The notes beneath the pieces were generated by a model. The model was not told the DNA's origin and made no database searches. It worked only from the letters and a program-made list of their open reading frames with translations. A DNA stretch of 64,000 bases from Bacteroidaceae bacterium (GTDB taxonomy: Bacteria > Bacteroidota > Bacteroidia > Bacteroidales > Bacteroidaceae). Positions within the stretch are counted from its first letter, which is position 1. Each line of letters begins with the position of its first letter. Shown one piece after another: positions 6,934-16,553 of the stretch. The stretch spans positions 19,349 to 83,348 of the forward strand of contig JAKSLR010000008.1 in NCBI GenBank assembly GCA_024401095.1, in the 5' to 3' direction. A program made the translations under genes and the position numbers.

Positions 6934-9711
6934 ATGAAAAAAACTTTGTTTGTATTGGCACTTGCTTTCGTGTCATCTTTGTCTATTTATGCACAATGGA
7001 AACCTGCAGGTGAACGTATCAAGACCACTTGGGGTGAAAACCTGAAACCAGAGAATGTTCTTCCCGAATATCCACGTCCTATCATGGAACGCAAGGACTG
7101 GAGTAATCTGAATGGACTCTGGAAGTATGCCATCATTCACAAGGGCTCTCCACTTCCAACCAAATTTGAGGGAGATATCTTAGTTCCTTTTGCCATAGAG
7201 TCTTCTTTATCTGGCGTAGGTAAGACTGTAGGAATCAATAATGAGCTGGTATACCAGCGTAACTTCACCATCAATCCTTCATGGACGGGCAAGAACGTAC
7301 TTCTTCATTTTGGTGCTGTAGACTGGAAAGCAGAAGTTTATGTAAATGACGTAAAGGTTGGCTCACATACCGGTGGTTATACACCTTTCTCTTTTGACAT
7401 TACCCCTGTTCTTCAAAAAGGGAACAATAAGCTGGTGGTTCGTGTTTGGGATGGTACAGATTCTGGTTATCAACCAAGAGGTAAGCAAGTCTCTAATCCA
7501 AATGGCATTTGGTACACTTCTGTAACAGGTATCTGGCAGACTGTATGGTTGGAGCCTGTTACTCCTAAACACATTGAAAACCTGCGTATTACTCCTGATA
7601 TTGACAACAGAATGCTTAAAGTGGAGCCTGTTGTAGCCAATGCCCAACTGGCTGATATGGTGGCTGTCAATGTCTATGATGGAGACAAACTGGTGGCTTC
7701 TGGCAAGAGCATCAACGGTCAGCCGGTAGAGGTAACCATGCCGGAAGACTTCAAGCTCTGGAGTCCAGACAGTCCGTTCCTTTATAAGCTCAAGGTTTCT
7801 CTCCTGAACCAGGGAAAGAACCAGATAGATCAGGTAAGTAGCTATACAGCTATGCGCAAATTCTCCCTTGGACGAGATTCAAATGGCGTGATGCGCATGC
7901 AGCTTAATAACAAGCCAATCTTCCAGCTGGGACCTTTGGATCAGGGATGGTGGCCTGATGGACTTTATACAGCTCCTACTGATGAAGCTCTCCGTTATGA
8001 TGTAGAGAAGACCAAAGACTGGGGATTCAATATGATCCGTAAGCACGTGAAGGTAGAACCAGCGCGCTGGTACAAGCATTGTGATGAACTGGGTATCATT
8101 GTATGGCAGGATATGCCAAGTGGTGACAAGTCTCCAGAGTGGCAGATGCATCAGTACTATACCGGTTCAGAATTAAAACGTACTGCAGAGTCAGAAGCCA
8201 ACTACCGCAAGGAATGGCAGGAAATCATGGATTACCTGTATTCTTATCCATGTATCGGCACTTGGGTACCATTCAATGAAGCTTGGGGTCAGTTCAAGAC
8301 TCAGGAGATAGCAGAATGGACCAAGAAGCATGACCCATCTCGTCTGGTAAATCCAGCCAGTGGCGGTAATTTCTATACTACTGGTGATATCCTTGACTTG
8401 CATAATTATCCACATCCAGATATGTATCTCTATGATGCTCAGCGTGCTACAGTACTTGGTGAGTATGGTGGCATTGGTATGCCTGTAAAGGATCATACCT
8501 GGAAGAATGACCAGAACTGGGGTTATATCTCCTTCGAAGATTCTAAGGCAGTTACAGACCAGTACGTGAAGTATGCTCAGCAGCTGTATGATTTCATTGG
8601 CAAGGGATTCTCTGCAGGTGTCTATACCCAGACTACCGATGTAGAAGTAGAGGTCAACGGTTTGATGACCTATGACCGCAAGATTATCAAGATGGATGAG
8701 AAGCGAATTCGTGACATTAACTATAAGCTTACCCATGCATTGGAAACCAGTGGAAATCCTGTTTTCCCAGGATGGTATGCCGATCCAGAAGGAGCAGTTT
8801 TCGAAAACCAGTATTGGATTTATCCTACACTCTCATGGCTTTGGGGTGAAGATGCAGAGAAATATGCTGCCGATGTGAACAGAGAGACTATTGCTACCAT
8901 GAAGGATTATAACCTCCAGACCCATTTGGATGCATTCTCTTCTCCTGACCTTGTTCATTGGACCAAGCATCCAGAGATTCTTCACAAGCGTGATGTGAAG
9001 TGGCTTGATTTTGCTTGTTGGGCTCCTGCCATCATTCATGCCAATGACCAGTATTACCTCTTCTTCGGTGGAAATGATGTTCACGAAGGTGAAGTAGGAG
9101 GTATAGGTGTAGCTACCTCTAAATCTCCAGCCGGTCCATTCAAGGATGCTCTGGGTAAACCGCTTATTCCTAACATCGTAAATGGTGCACAGCCTATCGA
9201 CCAGTTCGTATTTGAGGATAACGGTAACTATTATATGTATTATGGCGGTTGGCAGCACTGTAACATGGTAAAGCTGGCTCCCGATCTGTTGAGTCTTGTT
9301 CCATTCGAGGATGGAGACATGTATAAGGAAGTCACTCCAGAGAATTATGTGGAAGGTCCATTCATGCTTAAGCGAAACGGAAAGTACTATTTCATGTGGA
9401 GTGAAGGAGGCTGGACAGGTCCTAATTACTGTGTAGCCTATGCTATTGCCGATACACCTTTCGGTCCGTTCAAGCGTGTCGGAAAGATTTTAGAGCAAGA
9501 TTCCAATGTGGCTGTAGGTGCAGGTCATCATTCTGTTATTCAGGTTCCAGGAAAGGATGAGTACTACATTGTTTACCATCGTCGTCCGCTAGACCGTACC
9601 GGTGCCAGCGAACGTCAGGTATGCATTGATAAGCTGGAGTTCGATGAGCAAGGTTTCATCAAGCCAGTGAAGATGACCTTCACAGGTGTGGCTCCAAGAC
9701 CTATTGAATAA
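6934..9711 (+). CDS. Secreted two-domain glycoside hydrolase, GH2 fused to GH43
   Basis: A 925-residue protein with a cleavable signal peptide (cut after SIYAQ). Residues ~40-600 are a GH2 enzyme: sugar-binding jelly roll (FGAVDWKAEVYVN), Ig-like domain and TIM barrel. The acid/base is Glu449 in VPFNEAWGQ and the likely nucleophile is Glu510 in LGEYGG. Residues ~605-925 are a five-bladed GH43 propeller with the expected triad: Asp617 in GWYADPEG, Asp692 in LDFACWAP and Glu807 in VEGPFM. GH2 members of this shape are beta-galactosidases or related enzymes; GH43 includes arabinofuranosidases and galactosidases. Both sites look intact, so it could remove two different sugars from one pectic side chain. 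It heads an operon with an epimerase and a GH16. Confidence 0.88.
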   Translation: MKKTLFVLALAFVSSLSIYAQWKPAGERIKTTWGENLKPENVLPEYPRPIMERKDWSNLNGLWKYAIIHKGSPLPTKFEGDILVPFAIESSLSGVGKTVGINNELVYQRNFTINPSWTGKNVLLHFGAVDWKAEVYVNDVKVGSHTGGYTPFSFDITPVLQKGNNKLVVRVWDGTDSGYQPRGKQVSNPNGIWYTSVTGIWQTVWLEPVTPKHIENLRITPDIDNRMLKVEPVVANAQLADMVAVNVYDGDKLVASGKSINGQPVEVTMPEDFKLWSPDSPFLYKLKVSLLNQGKNQIDQVSSYTAMRKFSLGRDSNGVMRMQLNNKPIFQLGPLDQGWWPDGLYTAPTDEALRYDVEKTKDWGFNMIRKHVKVEPARWYKHCDELGIIVWQDMPSGDKSPEWQMHQYYTGSELKRTAESEANYRKEWQEIMDYLYSYPCIGTWVPFNEAWGQFKTQEIAEWTKKHDPSRLVNPASGGNFYTTGDILDLHNYPHPDMYLYDAQRATVLGEYGGIGMPVKDHTWKNDQNWGYISFEDSKAVTDQYVKYAQQLYDFIGKGFSAGVYTQTTDVEVEVNGLMTYDRKIIKMDEKRIRDINYKLTHALETSGNPVFPGWYADPEGAVFENQYWIYPTLSWLWGEDAEKYAADVNRETIATMKDYNLQTHLDAFSSPDLVHWTKHPEILHKRDVKWLDFACWAPAIIHANDQYYLFFGGNDVHEGEVGGIGVATSKSPAGPFKDALGKPLIPNIVNGAQPIDQFVFEDNGNYYMYYGGWQHCNMVKLAPDLLSLVPFEDGDMYKEVTPENYVEGPFMLKRNGKYYFMWSEGGWTGPNYCVAYAIADTPFGPFKRVGKILEQDSNVAVGAGHHSVIQVPGKDEYYIVYHRRPLDRTGASERQVCIDKLEFDEQGFIKPVKMTFTGVAPRPIE

Positions 9712-9727
9712 TCAAAAAACAAAAGAT

Positions 9728-10882
9728 ATGAAATTAAAGCATTTATTCTTTGCTGGTGCTGCTATGCTTGCACTTGTATCATGTGGAGGTGAGCAGAAGG
9801 CTCCTGAAAGCCAGCACACAAAGTCAGGATTGGACCCAGAGGCATTTGTGGCTGAGTACAACGGCAAACAAACTCAATTGGTCACTTTGACCAATGCTTC
9901 CGGTATGGAGGTATGCGTGACCAACTTTGGCGGTCGTATCGTTTCTGTCATGGTAGCCGACAAGAATGGGGTAGACCAAGATGTGGTATTGGGTTTTGAT
10001 AACGTAAAGGCTTATTTCCCAGAGAATAACCAGACAGACTTTGGAGCTGCTATCGGTCGTTATGCCAACCGTATCAACCAGGGTAAGTTTGAGCTCGATG
10101 GAGAGACAATCCAGTTGCCACAGAACAATTTCGGACATTGTCTTCACGGAGGTCCAACCGGCTGGCAGTATCAGGTATATGAAGTGGTAGACCAGACAGA
10201 AAACAGTGTGAAGCTTCTCATGGATTCTCCAGACTTGGATAACAATTTCCCTGGAAACATGAAAGCTTATGTCACTTATACCTTGACCGATGACAATAAG
10301 ATTGATATCCAGTATGAGGCAACCTGCGACAAGCCATCTATCATTAACATGACCAACCATTCTTATTTCAACCTGAATGGTGATCCAGAAAACAACATTG
10401 AAGATGTGCTGCTTACCATTCATGCAGAACAGTTTACCCCAACAGATACTACCTACATGACTACCGGTGAGATTCTGCCTGTAGAGGGTACTCCAATGGA
10501 TTTCCGTACAGCAAAACCTATTGGTCAGGACATCAATGCAGATTATGCACAAACCATTGGTGCAAACGGTTATGATCACAACTGGGTATTGGATACTAAG
10601 GGTGATATCACCAAGCCTTGTACTGTAGCAGAGAGCCAGAAGACAGGTATCGTTCTGTCAGTCTATACTGATGAACCTGGAATTCAGATTTATAGCGGTA
10701 ACTTCCTTGACGGAACCTGTGTAGGTAAGAAGGGCATTACTTACAACAAGCGTGCTGCAGTCTGTCTGGAAACCCAACATTATCCAGATAGCCCAAACAA
10801 ACCAGAATGGCCAAGTGTTGTCCTGAGACCTGGAGAGACCTATAAGTCTCATACCATTTTCGCTTTCTCTGTAAAGAAATAG
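9728..10882 (+). CDS. galM: Aldose 1-epimerase (mutarotase), lipoprotein
   Basis: I chose ATG 9728 because it opens a classic lipoprotein signal (MKLKHLFFAGAAMLALVSCG, lipobox Cys about residue 19). The 384-residue protein carries GalM/mutarotase signatures: NFGGRIVSVMV, AAIGRYANRINQGKFEL, the catalytic His in NNFGHCLHGG, MTNHSYFNL and a late YDHNWVLD. It interconverts alpha and beta anomers of hexoses, here in the periplasm or at the membrane surface rather than the cytosol. That would suit sugars freed by the GH2-GH43 enzyme encoded 16 nt upstream. The GH16 gene starts 4 nt after its stop. Confidence 0.92.
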   Translation: MKLKHLFFAGAAMLALVSCGGEQKAPESQHTKSGLDPEAFVAEYNGKQTQLVTLTNASGMEVCVTNFGGRIVSVMVADKNGVDQDVVLGFDNVKAYFPENNQTDFGAAIGRYANRINQGKFELDGETIQLPQNNFGHCLHGGPTGWQYQVYEVVDQTENSVKLLMDSPDLDNNFPGNMKAYVTYTLTDDNKIDIQYEATCDKPSIINMTNHSYFNLNGDPENNIEDVLLTIHAEQFTPTDTTYMTTGEILPVEGTPMDFRTAKPIGQDINADYAQTIGANGYDHNWVLDTKGDITKPCTVAESQKTGIVLSVYTDEPGIQIYSGNFLDGTCVGKKGITYNKRAAVCLETQHYPDSPNKPEWPSVVLRPGETYKSHTIFAFSVKK

Positions 10883-10886
10883 TGAG

Positions 10887-11789
10887 ATGAACACAAAATT
10901 AATGACTCTTGGAGTCCTGATGACTTTCTCGTCATTGGGACTAAATGCACAAGACAAATTTCACAAGGCTTTTGTAGAGAATTTCGACAAACCCACATCC
11001 AAGTTCTTTAACCTCAGCCATGAAAGACGTGATCCTACAACAGATTTCCGTTATTTCCCGGGAACAGTTTCCTTATCAGAAAAGGGAACCAACATTATGC
11101 TCTACCGCATAGATCCAAATGATCCAGTAGGAGCAGGTAAGGGACCCGAAATCATTTCTAAGGATTATACACACTTCGGTACCTATTCTGCACGCATAAG
11201 AATACCTGCAGCTGCAAAAGTACAGCCAAATGTAGGTGCTGTGGTGGGTTATTTCACCTATAACATGGAGAAGGAGGCAGGACTCAGTGAGATAGACTGG
11301 GAATGGCTTCTGGCAGATCCTGAACTGGTGTATATCGGTACTTGGACAGGAACCAGCAATAACCTTCAACGAGTGGGAAGAACCATTAACCTGAAGACCG
11401 GAACTATTCTGAATACTGTTTATCGTTCTGCTGCCGATGGCAATGAAAACCATCCTCTTACAGGTGCTCAAAGTCAGCCAGAGACTGTTCCTGCCATTCC
11501 GGGTTACAATGCTGCAGAACATTTCTATACCTATGGCTTTGACTGGTATCCAGACCGTCTGGTATGGTGGATTCTTCATCCAGAAACCCAGGAGAAGATT
11601 GTCCTGTGGGATTACAGAGGAACTACTCCACTCTTCACAGGAATTCCAACAAACCGTACCCGTTACCGTTTGAACTTCTGGCATACAAACAATTGGGCAG
11701 TGGATACAAATCCTGAATCCCTTGAAAAGCCAAAGTATCCTTATGAGGTAGAAATAGACTGGATGTCATATACTCCATTCAAGAAATAA
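10887..11789 (+). CDS. Secreted GH16-family glycoside hydrolase
   Basis: This 300-residue protein has a signal peptide (cut near LGLNAQ) and a concanavalin-A-like jelly-roll fold. The catalytic box SEIDWEWL matches the GH16 pattern ExDxE (nucleophile, helper Asp and acid/base). Aromatic-rich strands (YTYGFDWYPDRLVWW, RYRLNFWHTNNW) are typical of the family. GH16 covers beta-glucanases, xyloglucanases, agarases and galactanases; the substrate is not readable here. It is the last gene of the operon and is directly followed by a perfect bidirectional terminator. Confidence 0.8.
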   Translation: MNTKLMTLGVLMTFSSLGLNAQDKFHKAFVENFDKPTSKFFNLSHERRDPTTDFRYFPGTVSLSEKGTNIMLYRIDPNDPVGAGKGPEIISKDYTHFGTYSARIRIPAAAKVQPNVGAVVGYFTYNMEKEAGLSEIDWEWLLADPELVYIGTWTGTSNNLQRVGRTINLKTGTILNTVYRSAADGNENHPLTGAQSQPETVPAIPGYNAAEHFYTYGFDWYPDRLVWWILHPETQEKIVLWDYRGTTPLFTGIPTNRTRYRLNFWHTNNWAVDTNPESLEKPKYPYEVEIDWMSYTPFKK

Positions 11790-11823
11790 AGAATAAAAGC
11801 CGCAGAAATGCGGCTTTTATTCT
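11790..11823. terminator. Bidirectional intrinsic terminator between GH16 and the efflux operon
   Basis: A perfect 14-bp inverted repeat (AGAATAAAAGCCGC and its complement) encloses a 6-nt loop. Both strands give a T-rich 3' arm. It serves the converging GH16 and macB-like genes and touches both stop codons. Confidence 0.85.
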
Positions 11824-13043
11824 TACTCATATCTGATGGCTTCAATCGGATCCATTCTTGCTGCTTTACGTGCAGGAAAATATCCGAATCCAACACCTAT
11901 AATGACACAAACAATGAAGCTGACCACAACACTCCATAGTGGAACTTCAGCAGGGAAATTCAGAAGAGTGTTTGCCGCAAAGCTCACCAGCCATCCGAAA
12001 CCAACACCTATGGCTCCACCCGTAACACTGATCATGATGGATTCCAAAAGGAATTGATTACAGATATCCAGACCACTGGCTCCTACAGACATTCGCAGAC
12101 CTATCTCCTTTGTTCGTTCGGTAACACTTACCAACATGATATTCATGATACCGATACCTGCAACCAGCAATGAGAAACCTGCAGCTACCACCAGAATAAG
12201 AGTCACCATGTTCATGGTAGAATCCATGGTTTCCATGATTTCCTGCTGAGAATGAATGGAGAAGTTGTCTTCTGCACCTTCTTTAATCTTATGGGTCTCA
12301 CGAAGAATTCCGGTTAACTCTGTTATAGCCTGATCTGTATATTCTTCACTCAGTGCAGAACAGTTTATACTGCCAAAATAAGTCTGAGCCTGCAGACGTT
12401 TCATTACAGTAGAATAAGGAGCCAATATCAAGTCATCCTGATCCATACCCATTCCGTTGTAACCTTTCGCCTTGAGAACGCCAATGATTCGGAAAGGAAT
12501 ACTCTTGAAACGAATGGTCTTACCTATAGGATCTCCACCGTTAGGGAAGAGGTTGTCCACAATAGTCTGTCCTACAACGCAAACCTTGGAGCTCTTCTTA
12601 ATATCATCATCAGAAAACATTTCTCCTTCTGCCACTACACGAGAATTAATATCCAGATATTCTGCACTTTCTCCATACATAGTAGTAGATGCATTGTTTG
12701 CTCCATAGATTACCTGACCGGAAGTTGTCACTTCGGGACTGACGTAATTTACATAGTATTTATTCTTGACTATAGCTTCATAGTCTTCTACCTTAAGTGT
12801 CTGCATGTCACTAGGATCCATACGCACACCACCAAACATGTTTCCTCCCGGGCGAATCATGATCATGTTTGAACCCATGGATGAAATCTGGTCTTTGATG
12901 CTGTTCTTAGACCCTTGTCCTATAGCCATCATGATAATGACCGCACCTACACCTATAATGATTCCAAGCATGGAAAGAAAAGAGCGGAATGCGTTATTTG
13001 CAATGGCTTTGAGGGCTATTTTCAATAAATTGATAAAATTCAT
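11823..13043 (-). CDS. MacB-like ABC transporter permease (MacB_PCD plus FtsX)
   Basis: This 406-residue protein has an N-terminal transmembrane helix (about residues 20-45: FLSMLGIIIGVGAVIIMMAI), a large periplasmic core domain, and three C-terminal helices of the FtsX type (starting MVTLILVVAAGFSLLVAGIG). The MacB hallmark INIMLVSVTERTKEIGLR is present. Unlike E. coli MacB the ATPase is a separate gene, the next one upstream. With MacA-like and TolC-like proteins it would form a tripartite mechanotransducing exporter for small molecules or peptides. Last gene of a four-gene minus-strand operon. Confidence 0.9.
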   Translation of the reverse strand: MNFINLLKIALKAIANNAFRSFLSMLGIIIGVGAVIIMMAIGQGSKNSIKDQISSMGSNMIMIRPGGNMFGGVRMDPSDMQTLKVEDYEAIVKNKYYVNYVSPEVTTSGQVIYGANNASTTMYGESAEYLDINSRVVAEGEMFSDDDIKKSSKVCVVGQTIVDNLFPNGGDPIGKTIRFKSIPFRIIGVLKAKGYNGMGMDQDDLILAPYSTVMKRLQAQTYFGSINCSALSEEYTDQAITELTGILRETHKIKEGAEDNFSIHSQQEIMETMDSTMNMVTLILVVAAGFSLLVAGIGIMNIMLVSVTERTKEIGLRMSVGASGLDICNQFLLESIMISVTGGAIGVGFGWLVSFAANTLLNFPAEVPLWSVVVSFIVCVIIGVGFGYFPARKAARMDPIEAIRYE

Positions 13044-13067
13044 AGCTTACATTCTATGGGTTAAACA

Positions 13068-13826
13068 CTAATCATCCTGTGGTGCTGGTAAGTTGGCCAA
13101 CGCTTCAGCTGCAGAAAGTATATTCTTGTTTTCTACATCCTCACGAATCTTACCGTCTCGTAACACGATGTTTCGGCTACTGTATTGGGCAATTTCCGGA
13201 TTATGAGTAACAAAGATGATGGTCCTGCCTTCTGCATGAAGCTTCTGAAACAGTACCAGTACCTCAAAGCTGGTACGTGTATCCAGGTTTCCGGTAGCTT
13301 CATCGGCCAGAATAATGACCGGATTGTTCACCAGAGCACGGGCTATAGCCACACGTTGCATCTGACCACCAGACATCTGGTTGCTCTTATGTTCCATTCT
13401 ATCGGCCAGACCTACTGCAGTCAATGCCTTTTCTGCTGCCTCACGTCTCATCTTGGCTGTATATTCTGAGTTGTACATCAGAGGCAACTCTACATTTTCT
13501 ACAGCTGTAGTCTTGGCTAGCAGGTTATAGTTCTGGAAAACAAAGCCTATCTTTCGGTTTCGTAATCTGGCACGTTGACGTCTTTGCATGGTTCTTACAC
13601 TGATGCCATCCAGATAATATTCACCCGAAGTAGGTGTATCCAGACATCCCAACTGATTCAGTAGGGTAGATTTACCAGAACCGGAAGTACCCATGATGGT
13701 GACAAACTCACCTTCATAGATCTTAAAACTGACACCTCTCAGGGCATGAACTACCTCAGATCCCACCTGAAAGTCTCGTTTTACATTATCCAGTTCAATG
13801 ATTACTTTTCTTGTATCTTCAGCCAT
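13068..13826 (-). CDS. ABC transporter ATP-binding protein (MacB/LolD type)
   Basis: This 252-residue nucleotide-binding protein has Walker [11 protein letters not shown]-loop FQNYNLLA, signature [15 protein letters not shown], Walker [14 protein letters not shown] and the switch His in FVTHNPE. The order and spacing match the LolD/MacB class that pairs with FtsX-type permeases. It lies 24 nt upstream of its permease and 8 nt downstream of the adaptor gene, so the four genes are surely co-transcribed. Confidence 0.93.
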   Translation of the reverse strand: MAEDTRKVIIELDNVKRDFQVGSEVVHALRGVSFKIYEGEFVTIMGTSGSGKSTLLNQLGCLDTPTSGEYYLDGISVRTMQRRQRARLRNRKIGFVFQNYNLLAKTTAVENVELPLMYNSEYTAKMRREAAEKALTAVGLADRMEHKSNQMSGGQMQRVAIARALVNNPVIILADEATGNLDTRTSFEVLVLFQKLHAEGRTIIFVTHNPEIAQYSSRNIVLRDGKIREDVENKNILSAAEALANLPAPQDD

Positions 13827-13834
13827 AATCTGTC

Positions 13835-15022
13835 TTATTCGTTTTCAGTCTTGTTGTTTCTTCTTGATCCTGGAGGGCCAGGGAAGAAAGAATTTTCTGG
13901 CGCTTCTTTCAGAATATCGTCTTCTCCTTCTGTCTTTATTTCTGTAACTACTTCTGTTCCAGCACTTACACCTTCTAGAATCTGTGTCATTGAGCCATTG
14001 GTAACACCTACTTTTACTGCATGTGCGGTAAAGGTATTGCCTTCTTTTGTCCAGACTTTCTTGGCTGCTTTCACATCGTTGATCTTTCCGTCAGATCCTA
14101 TCATGGCTTTGTTAGGGGTAAATTTCAATGCCTTAGATGGGACAACCAGTACATCTTTCAGTTCCTGGGTATAGATTGTGACATTGGCAGTGAGTCCTGG
14201 TTTCAGTTTAAGATCCTGGTTTGGTGCGCCAATGACCACCTCATAAGTCACAACGTTACTTTCTGTGGTAGGCTGCTGTCTTACCTGTGTTACTAGACCC
14301 TCGAATGTATCATCTGGATATGCATCTACAGAGAAAGTCACGCGTTGTCCTTCCTTTACACCACCTATGTCAGCTTCATCAATGTCGGCAATCACGCGCA
14401 TGTCTGTCAAGTCTTGGGCAATGGTGAACAGGGTTGGAGTACTGAAACCTGCAGCTACAGTCTGACCTTCTTCCACGGCTTTATCCAGGATGACACCATC
14501 TATAGGACTTGTAATGGTGGCATACGACAAGTTCTGTTGTGCCGTTTTCACACTCTCCTGACGTGAGCGGTAAGTCTCTTTAGCCTGATAGTACTGGCTT
14601 CGTGCATTTTCAAAATCATTAGCACTGATTAATCCTTTATCGTAGAGGGTCTTATATCGGTTGTAATATCCTTCCTGATAATCCAGTGAACTCTTTGCAC
14701 TGGCCAGATTACTCTGTGCGGTAATCAGGTCACTCATCAGGTTCTTGCGATCCATCTCGGCTATTATTTGTCCTTTCTTTACCAGACTGTTATAATCTAC
14801 ATAAATATGATCAATGATACCGGAAACCTGTGTACCGACATCCACCTTAGTAACAGGTTCTATGGTACCTGTAGCGGTAATGGTTGAACTGATTTCACCT
14901 AAAGATGCCTTTGCAGTGGAAAAGGTGGTCTTTGATTCTTTCTTACCTCCTGAGCAAAAGTTGACAAGGCCGATTACAGCAACAGCTGCAATGGCAATAT
15001 AAATGTACTTTTTCTTTATCAT
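13835..15022 (-). CDS. MacA-like periplasmic adaptor (HlyD/RND-type membrane fusion protein)
   Basis: A 395-residue adaptor with an N-terminal membrane anchor (YIYIAIAAVAVIGLV followed by Cys, possibly lipidated). It has a lipoyl half (TITATGTIEPVTKVDVGTQV), a coiled-coil hairpin about residues 95-170 (QSNLASAKSSLDYQEGYYNR), the second lipoyl half (YATITSPIDGVILDK) and beta-barrel and membrane-proximal domains. It bridges the MacB-like permease and the TolC-like channel. Length and organisation match MacA. Position two in the operon, 12 nt after tolC. Confidence 0.92.
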   Translation of the reverse strand: MIKKKYIYIAIAAVAVIGLVNFCSGGKKESKTTFSTAKASLGEISSTITATGTIEPVTKVDVGTQVSGIIDHIYVDYNSLVKKGQIIAEMDRKNLMSDLITAQSNLASAKSSLDYQEGYYNRYKTLYDKGLISANDFENARSQYYQAKETYRSRQESVKTAQQNLSYATITSPIDGVILDKAVEEGQTVAAGFSTPTLFTIAQDLTDMRVIADIDEADIGGVKEGQRVTFSVDAYPDDTFEGLVTQVRQQPTTESNVVTYEVVIGAPNQDLKLKPGLTANVTIYTQELKDVLVVPSKALKFTPNKAMIGSDGKINDVKAAKKVWTKEGNTFTAHAVKVGVTNGSMTQILEGVSAGTEVVTEIKTEGEDDILKEAPENSFFPGPPGSRRNNKTENE

Positions 15023-15034
15023 AGTTTTATTGAT

Positions 15035-16366
15035 TTAAAGATTAATAGGTTCGCCAGCATAGAACTTCAGCAGTTGCTGATCCATGATAGCAGTATACTT
15101 GGATTGTAGTTTGTTTTGTGCAGCCTGAAGCACATTGTTTTTACCATCCAGCAGTTCGGCAATGTTCTTCAGTCCTACATTGAACTGTTCATTTAACAGG
15201 TCGTAACTTACCTGACTGCTTTCCAGACTGGCACATGCAGATTTGAACTCTGCCTGGGCATTTGTAGCATCAAGCCAGTATCCTTCTATGGTATTATAGA
15301 GGTTTTTCTGCTGATCCTGCAAATTCAACTGAGAGACTTGATATTGGTATTTTGCCTTTTCTACGGCACTTTTATTCTGTCTCTGGCTTAAGATAGGTAC
15401 ACTTATGCTAAGACCTACCATGTTGTTCCAATTGTTTTTCAGCTGTTTTCCCCATGCTGCAGCATTTGCACTGTTGGAACTGGTACCCACACTGGCATTC
15501 ATACTCAAGGTAGGGAGCTTGCCAGCCTTGGCAATGTCAATGTTCAGATTGGCAGCATCAATATTCAACTGGCTGTTCCTGATTTCTGGTCGATTATCCA
15601 AGGCACTCTCATAAACACTTGCCAAAACAGGAAGAGCTTCCAATGCCCGTGCATCTTCTACTTCTATAGTGGCAATATCAAAGTCTGTAGAACCTGTAAG
15701 TTCCAGCAACTGCTTAAGCTGCATCTTATAACGTTCTACGGCAGTCTTACTGCTTGTCACGCTATATTCATTCTGGGCAACCTGAGCCTCAAATTGTGCC
15801 AGATCGGCCTTGCTTAAATCGCCTACTTCTACACGTTCTTTGGCTCTATTTCGCTGAGCAATAGCAGTTTCCAAAACTTGCTCATTTACCTTTACTGCTT
15901 CTTTTGCATAGAGTATCTGGACATAATACTGCAGAATCTGCTCCTGAATACTGTTGGCACTTTGTTCTGCCTGAAGTCCGGCTTGTTCTACAGATATTTC
16001 GCTGGCTTCTATATTCATTTTTCTTCTTCCACCGTTCCATACCGTCCAGTTGGCATTCAGTCCATAACTGCCGTTGTAAGTTGTGCTACTGGATTTCATG
16101 GTTCCGGTGCCATCTGTGTAGGAAAAACTTTCCACCCATGGAGAATTGCTCATGTTCTGGCTGCTGCTGAAAGAAAGACTTGGGAACAGCTGTGCCTTGG
16201 AACTGAGTAAATCTACTTCCGATTGTTTTTGCTGAATTTTACTCTGTTGCAGACTGATATTGTTTTCCAGTGCATAGTCAATGCATTGACGTAGGTTCCA
16301 CGTCTGTGCATGAACCAAGCCACTTGAACAGCAAGTCAGCAAGAGTAACAATTGTTTTAGTTTCAT
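15035..16366 (-). CDS. TolC-family outer-membrane efflux protein
   Basis: A 443-residue protein beginning at the ATG complementary to 16364-16366, which gives a proper signal peptide (MKLKQLLLLL to VHAQ). An in-frame extension to 16462 would cross the -7 box and is rejected. It shows the TolC duplicated layout: helices starting LRQCIDYALENNISLQQSKI, then VEVGDLSKADLAQFEAQVAQ, and a second half with EIRNSQLNIDAANLNI and LFNVGLKN-like repeats (NEQFNVGLKNIAELLDGKN). It forms the outer-membrane duct of the exporter. First gene of the operon; its promoter has three upstream LytTR-like repeats. Confidence 0.9.
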   Translation of the reverse strand: MKLKQLLLLLTCCSSGLVHAQTWNLRQCIDYALENNISLQQSKIQQKQSEVDLLSSKAQLFPSLSFSSSQNMSNSPWVESFSYTDGTGTMKSSSTTYNGSYGLNANWTVWNGGRRKMNIEASEISVEQAGLQAEQSANSIQEQILQYYVQILYAKEAVKVNEQVLETAIAQRNRAKERVEVGDLSKADLAQFEAQVAQNEYSVTSSKTAVERYKMQLKQLLELTGSTDFDIATIEVEDARALEALPVLASVYESALDNRPEIRNSQLNIDAANLNIDIAKAGKLPTLSMNASVGTSSNSANAAAWGKQLKNNWNNMVGLSISVPILSQRQNKSAVEKAKYQYQVSQLNLQDQQKNLYNTIEGYWLDATNAQAEFKSACASLESSQVSYDLLNEQFNVGLKNIAELLDGKNNVLQAAQNKLQSKYTAIMDQQLLKFYAGEPINL

Positions 16367-16410
16367 ACTTTTATTTATTAATTTTACACTTTTCTTCAAT
16401 GTTTCTGTTA

Positions 16411-16418
16411 CAAAGATA
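16411..16418 (-). promoter_or_regulatory. -7 box (TATCTTTG) of the efflux operon
   Basis: On the minus strand TATCTTTG lies 44 nt upstream of the tolC-like ATG. Three TCGAC-containing repeats start 31 nt further upstream (16449-16498). Confidence 0.65.
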
Positions 16419-16448
16419 AAGTATACTTTTGCAAATTTCCAAGTTTCG

Positions 16449-16498
16449 TTCGACGAGTTCAAATCCTAATCGACAAAAAGCATGATTTAATCGACAAA
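16449..16498 (-). promoter_or_regulatory. Three tandem LytTR-like half-sites upstream of the efflux operon
   Basis: TCGAC cores start at 16450, 16470 and 16491 (spacings 20 and 21 bp), as TTCGACGAG, ATCGACAAA and ATCGACAAA. On the transcribed strand they read TTTGTCGAT. LytTR response regulators are known to bind direct repeats one-helical-face apart at about this 21-bp spacing. The same arrangement and the same distance to a -7 box recur at 17827-17857 and 19858-19885. Confidence 0.6.
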
Positions 16499-16502
16499 TA
16501 AA

Positions 16503-16535
16503 AAAGCTTCGATTCAAATTAATGATCGAAGCTTT
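16503..16535 (-). terminator. Intrinsic terminator of the acyltransferase gene
   Basis: A perfect 11-bp inverted repeat (AAAGCTTCGAT / ATCGAAGCTTT) lies 19 nt past the stop. Its minus-strand 3' arm runs into TTTTTTATTTG. Confidence 0.75.
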
Positions 16536-16553
16536 AATAAATGGTTGTTATGA

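Noticed and set aside
9824..10579. 251-codon minus-strand frame opposite the epimerase gene
   Set aside because: Composition and position indicate a shadow of the real gene.
11823..16366. RND efflux operon
   Set aside because: There is no large RND pump; the inner-membrane parts are a MacB-type permease and a separate ABC ATPase.
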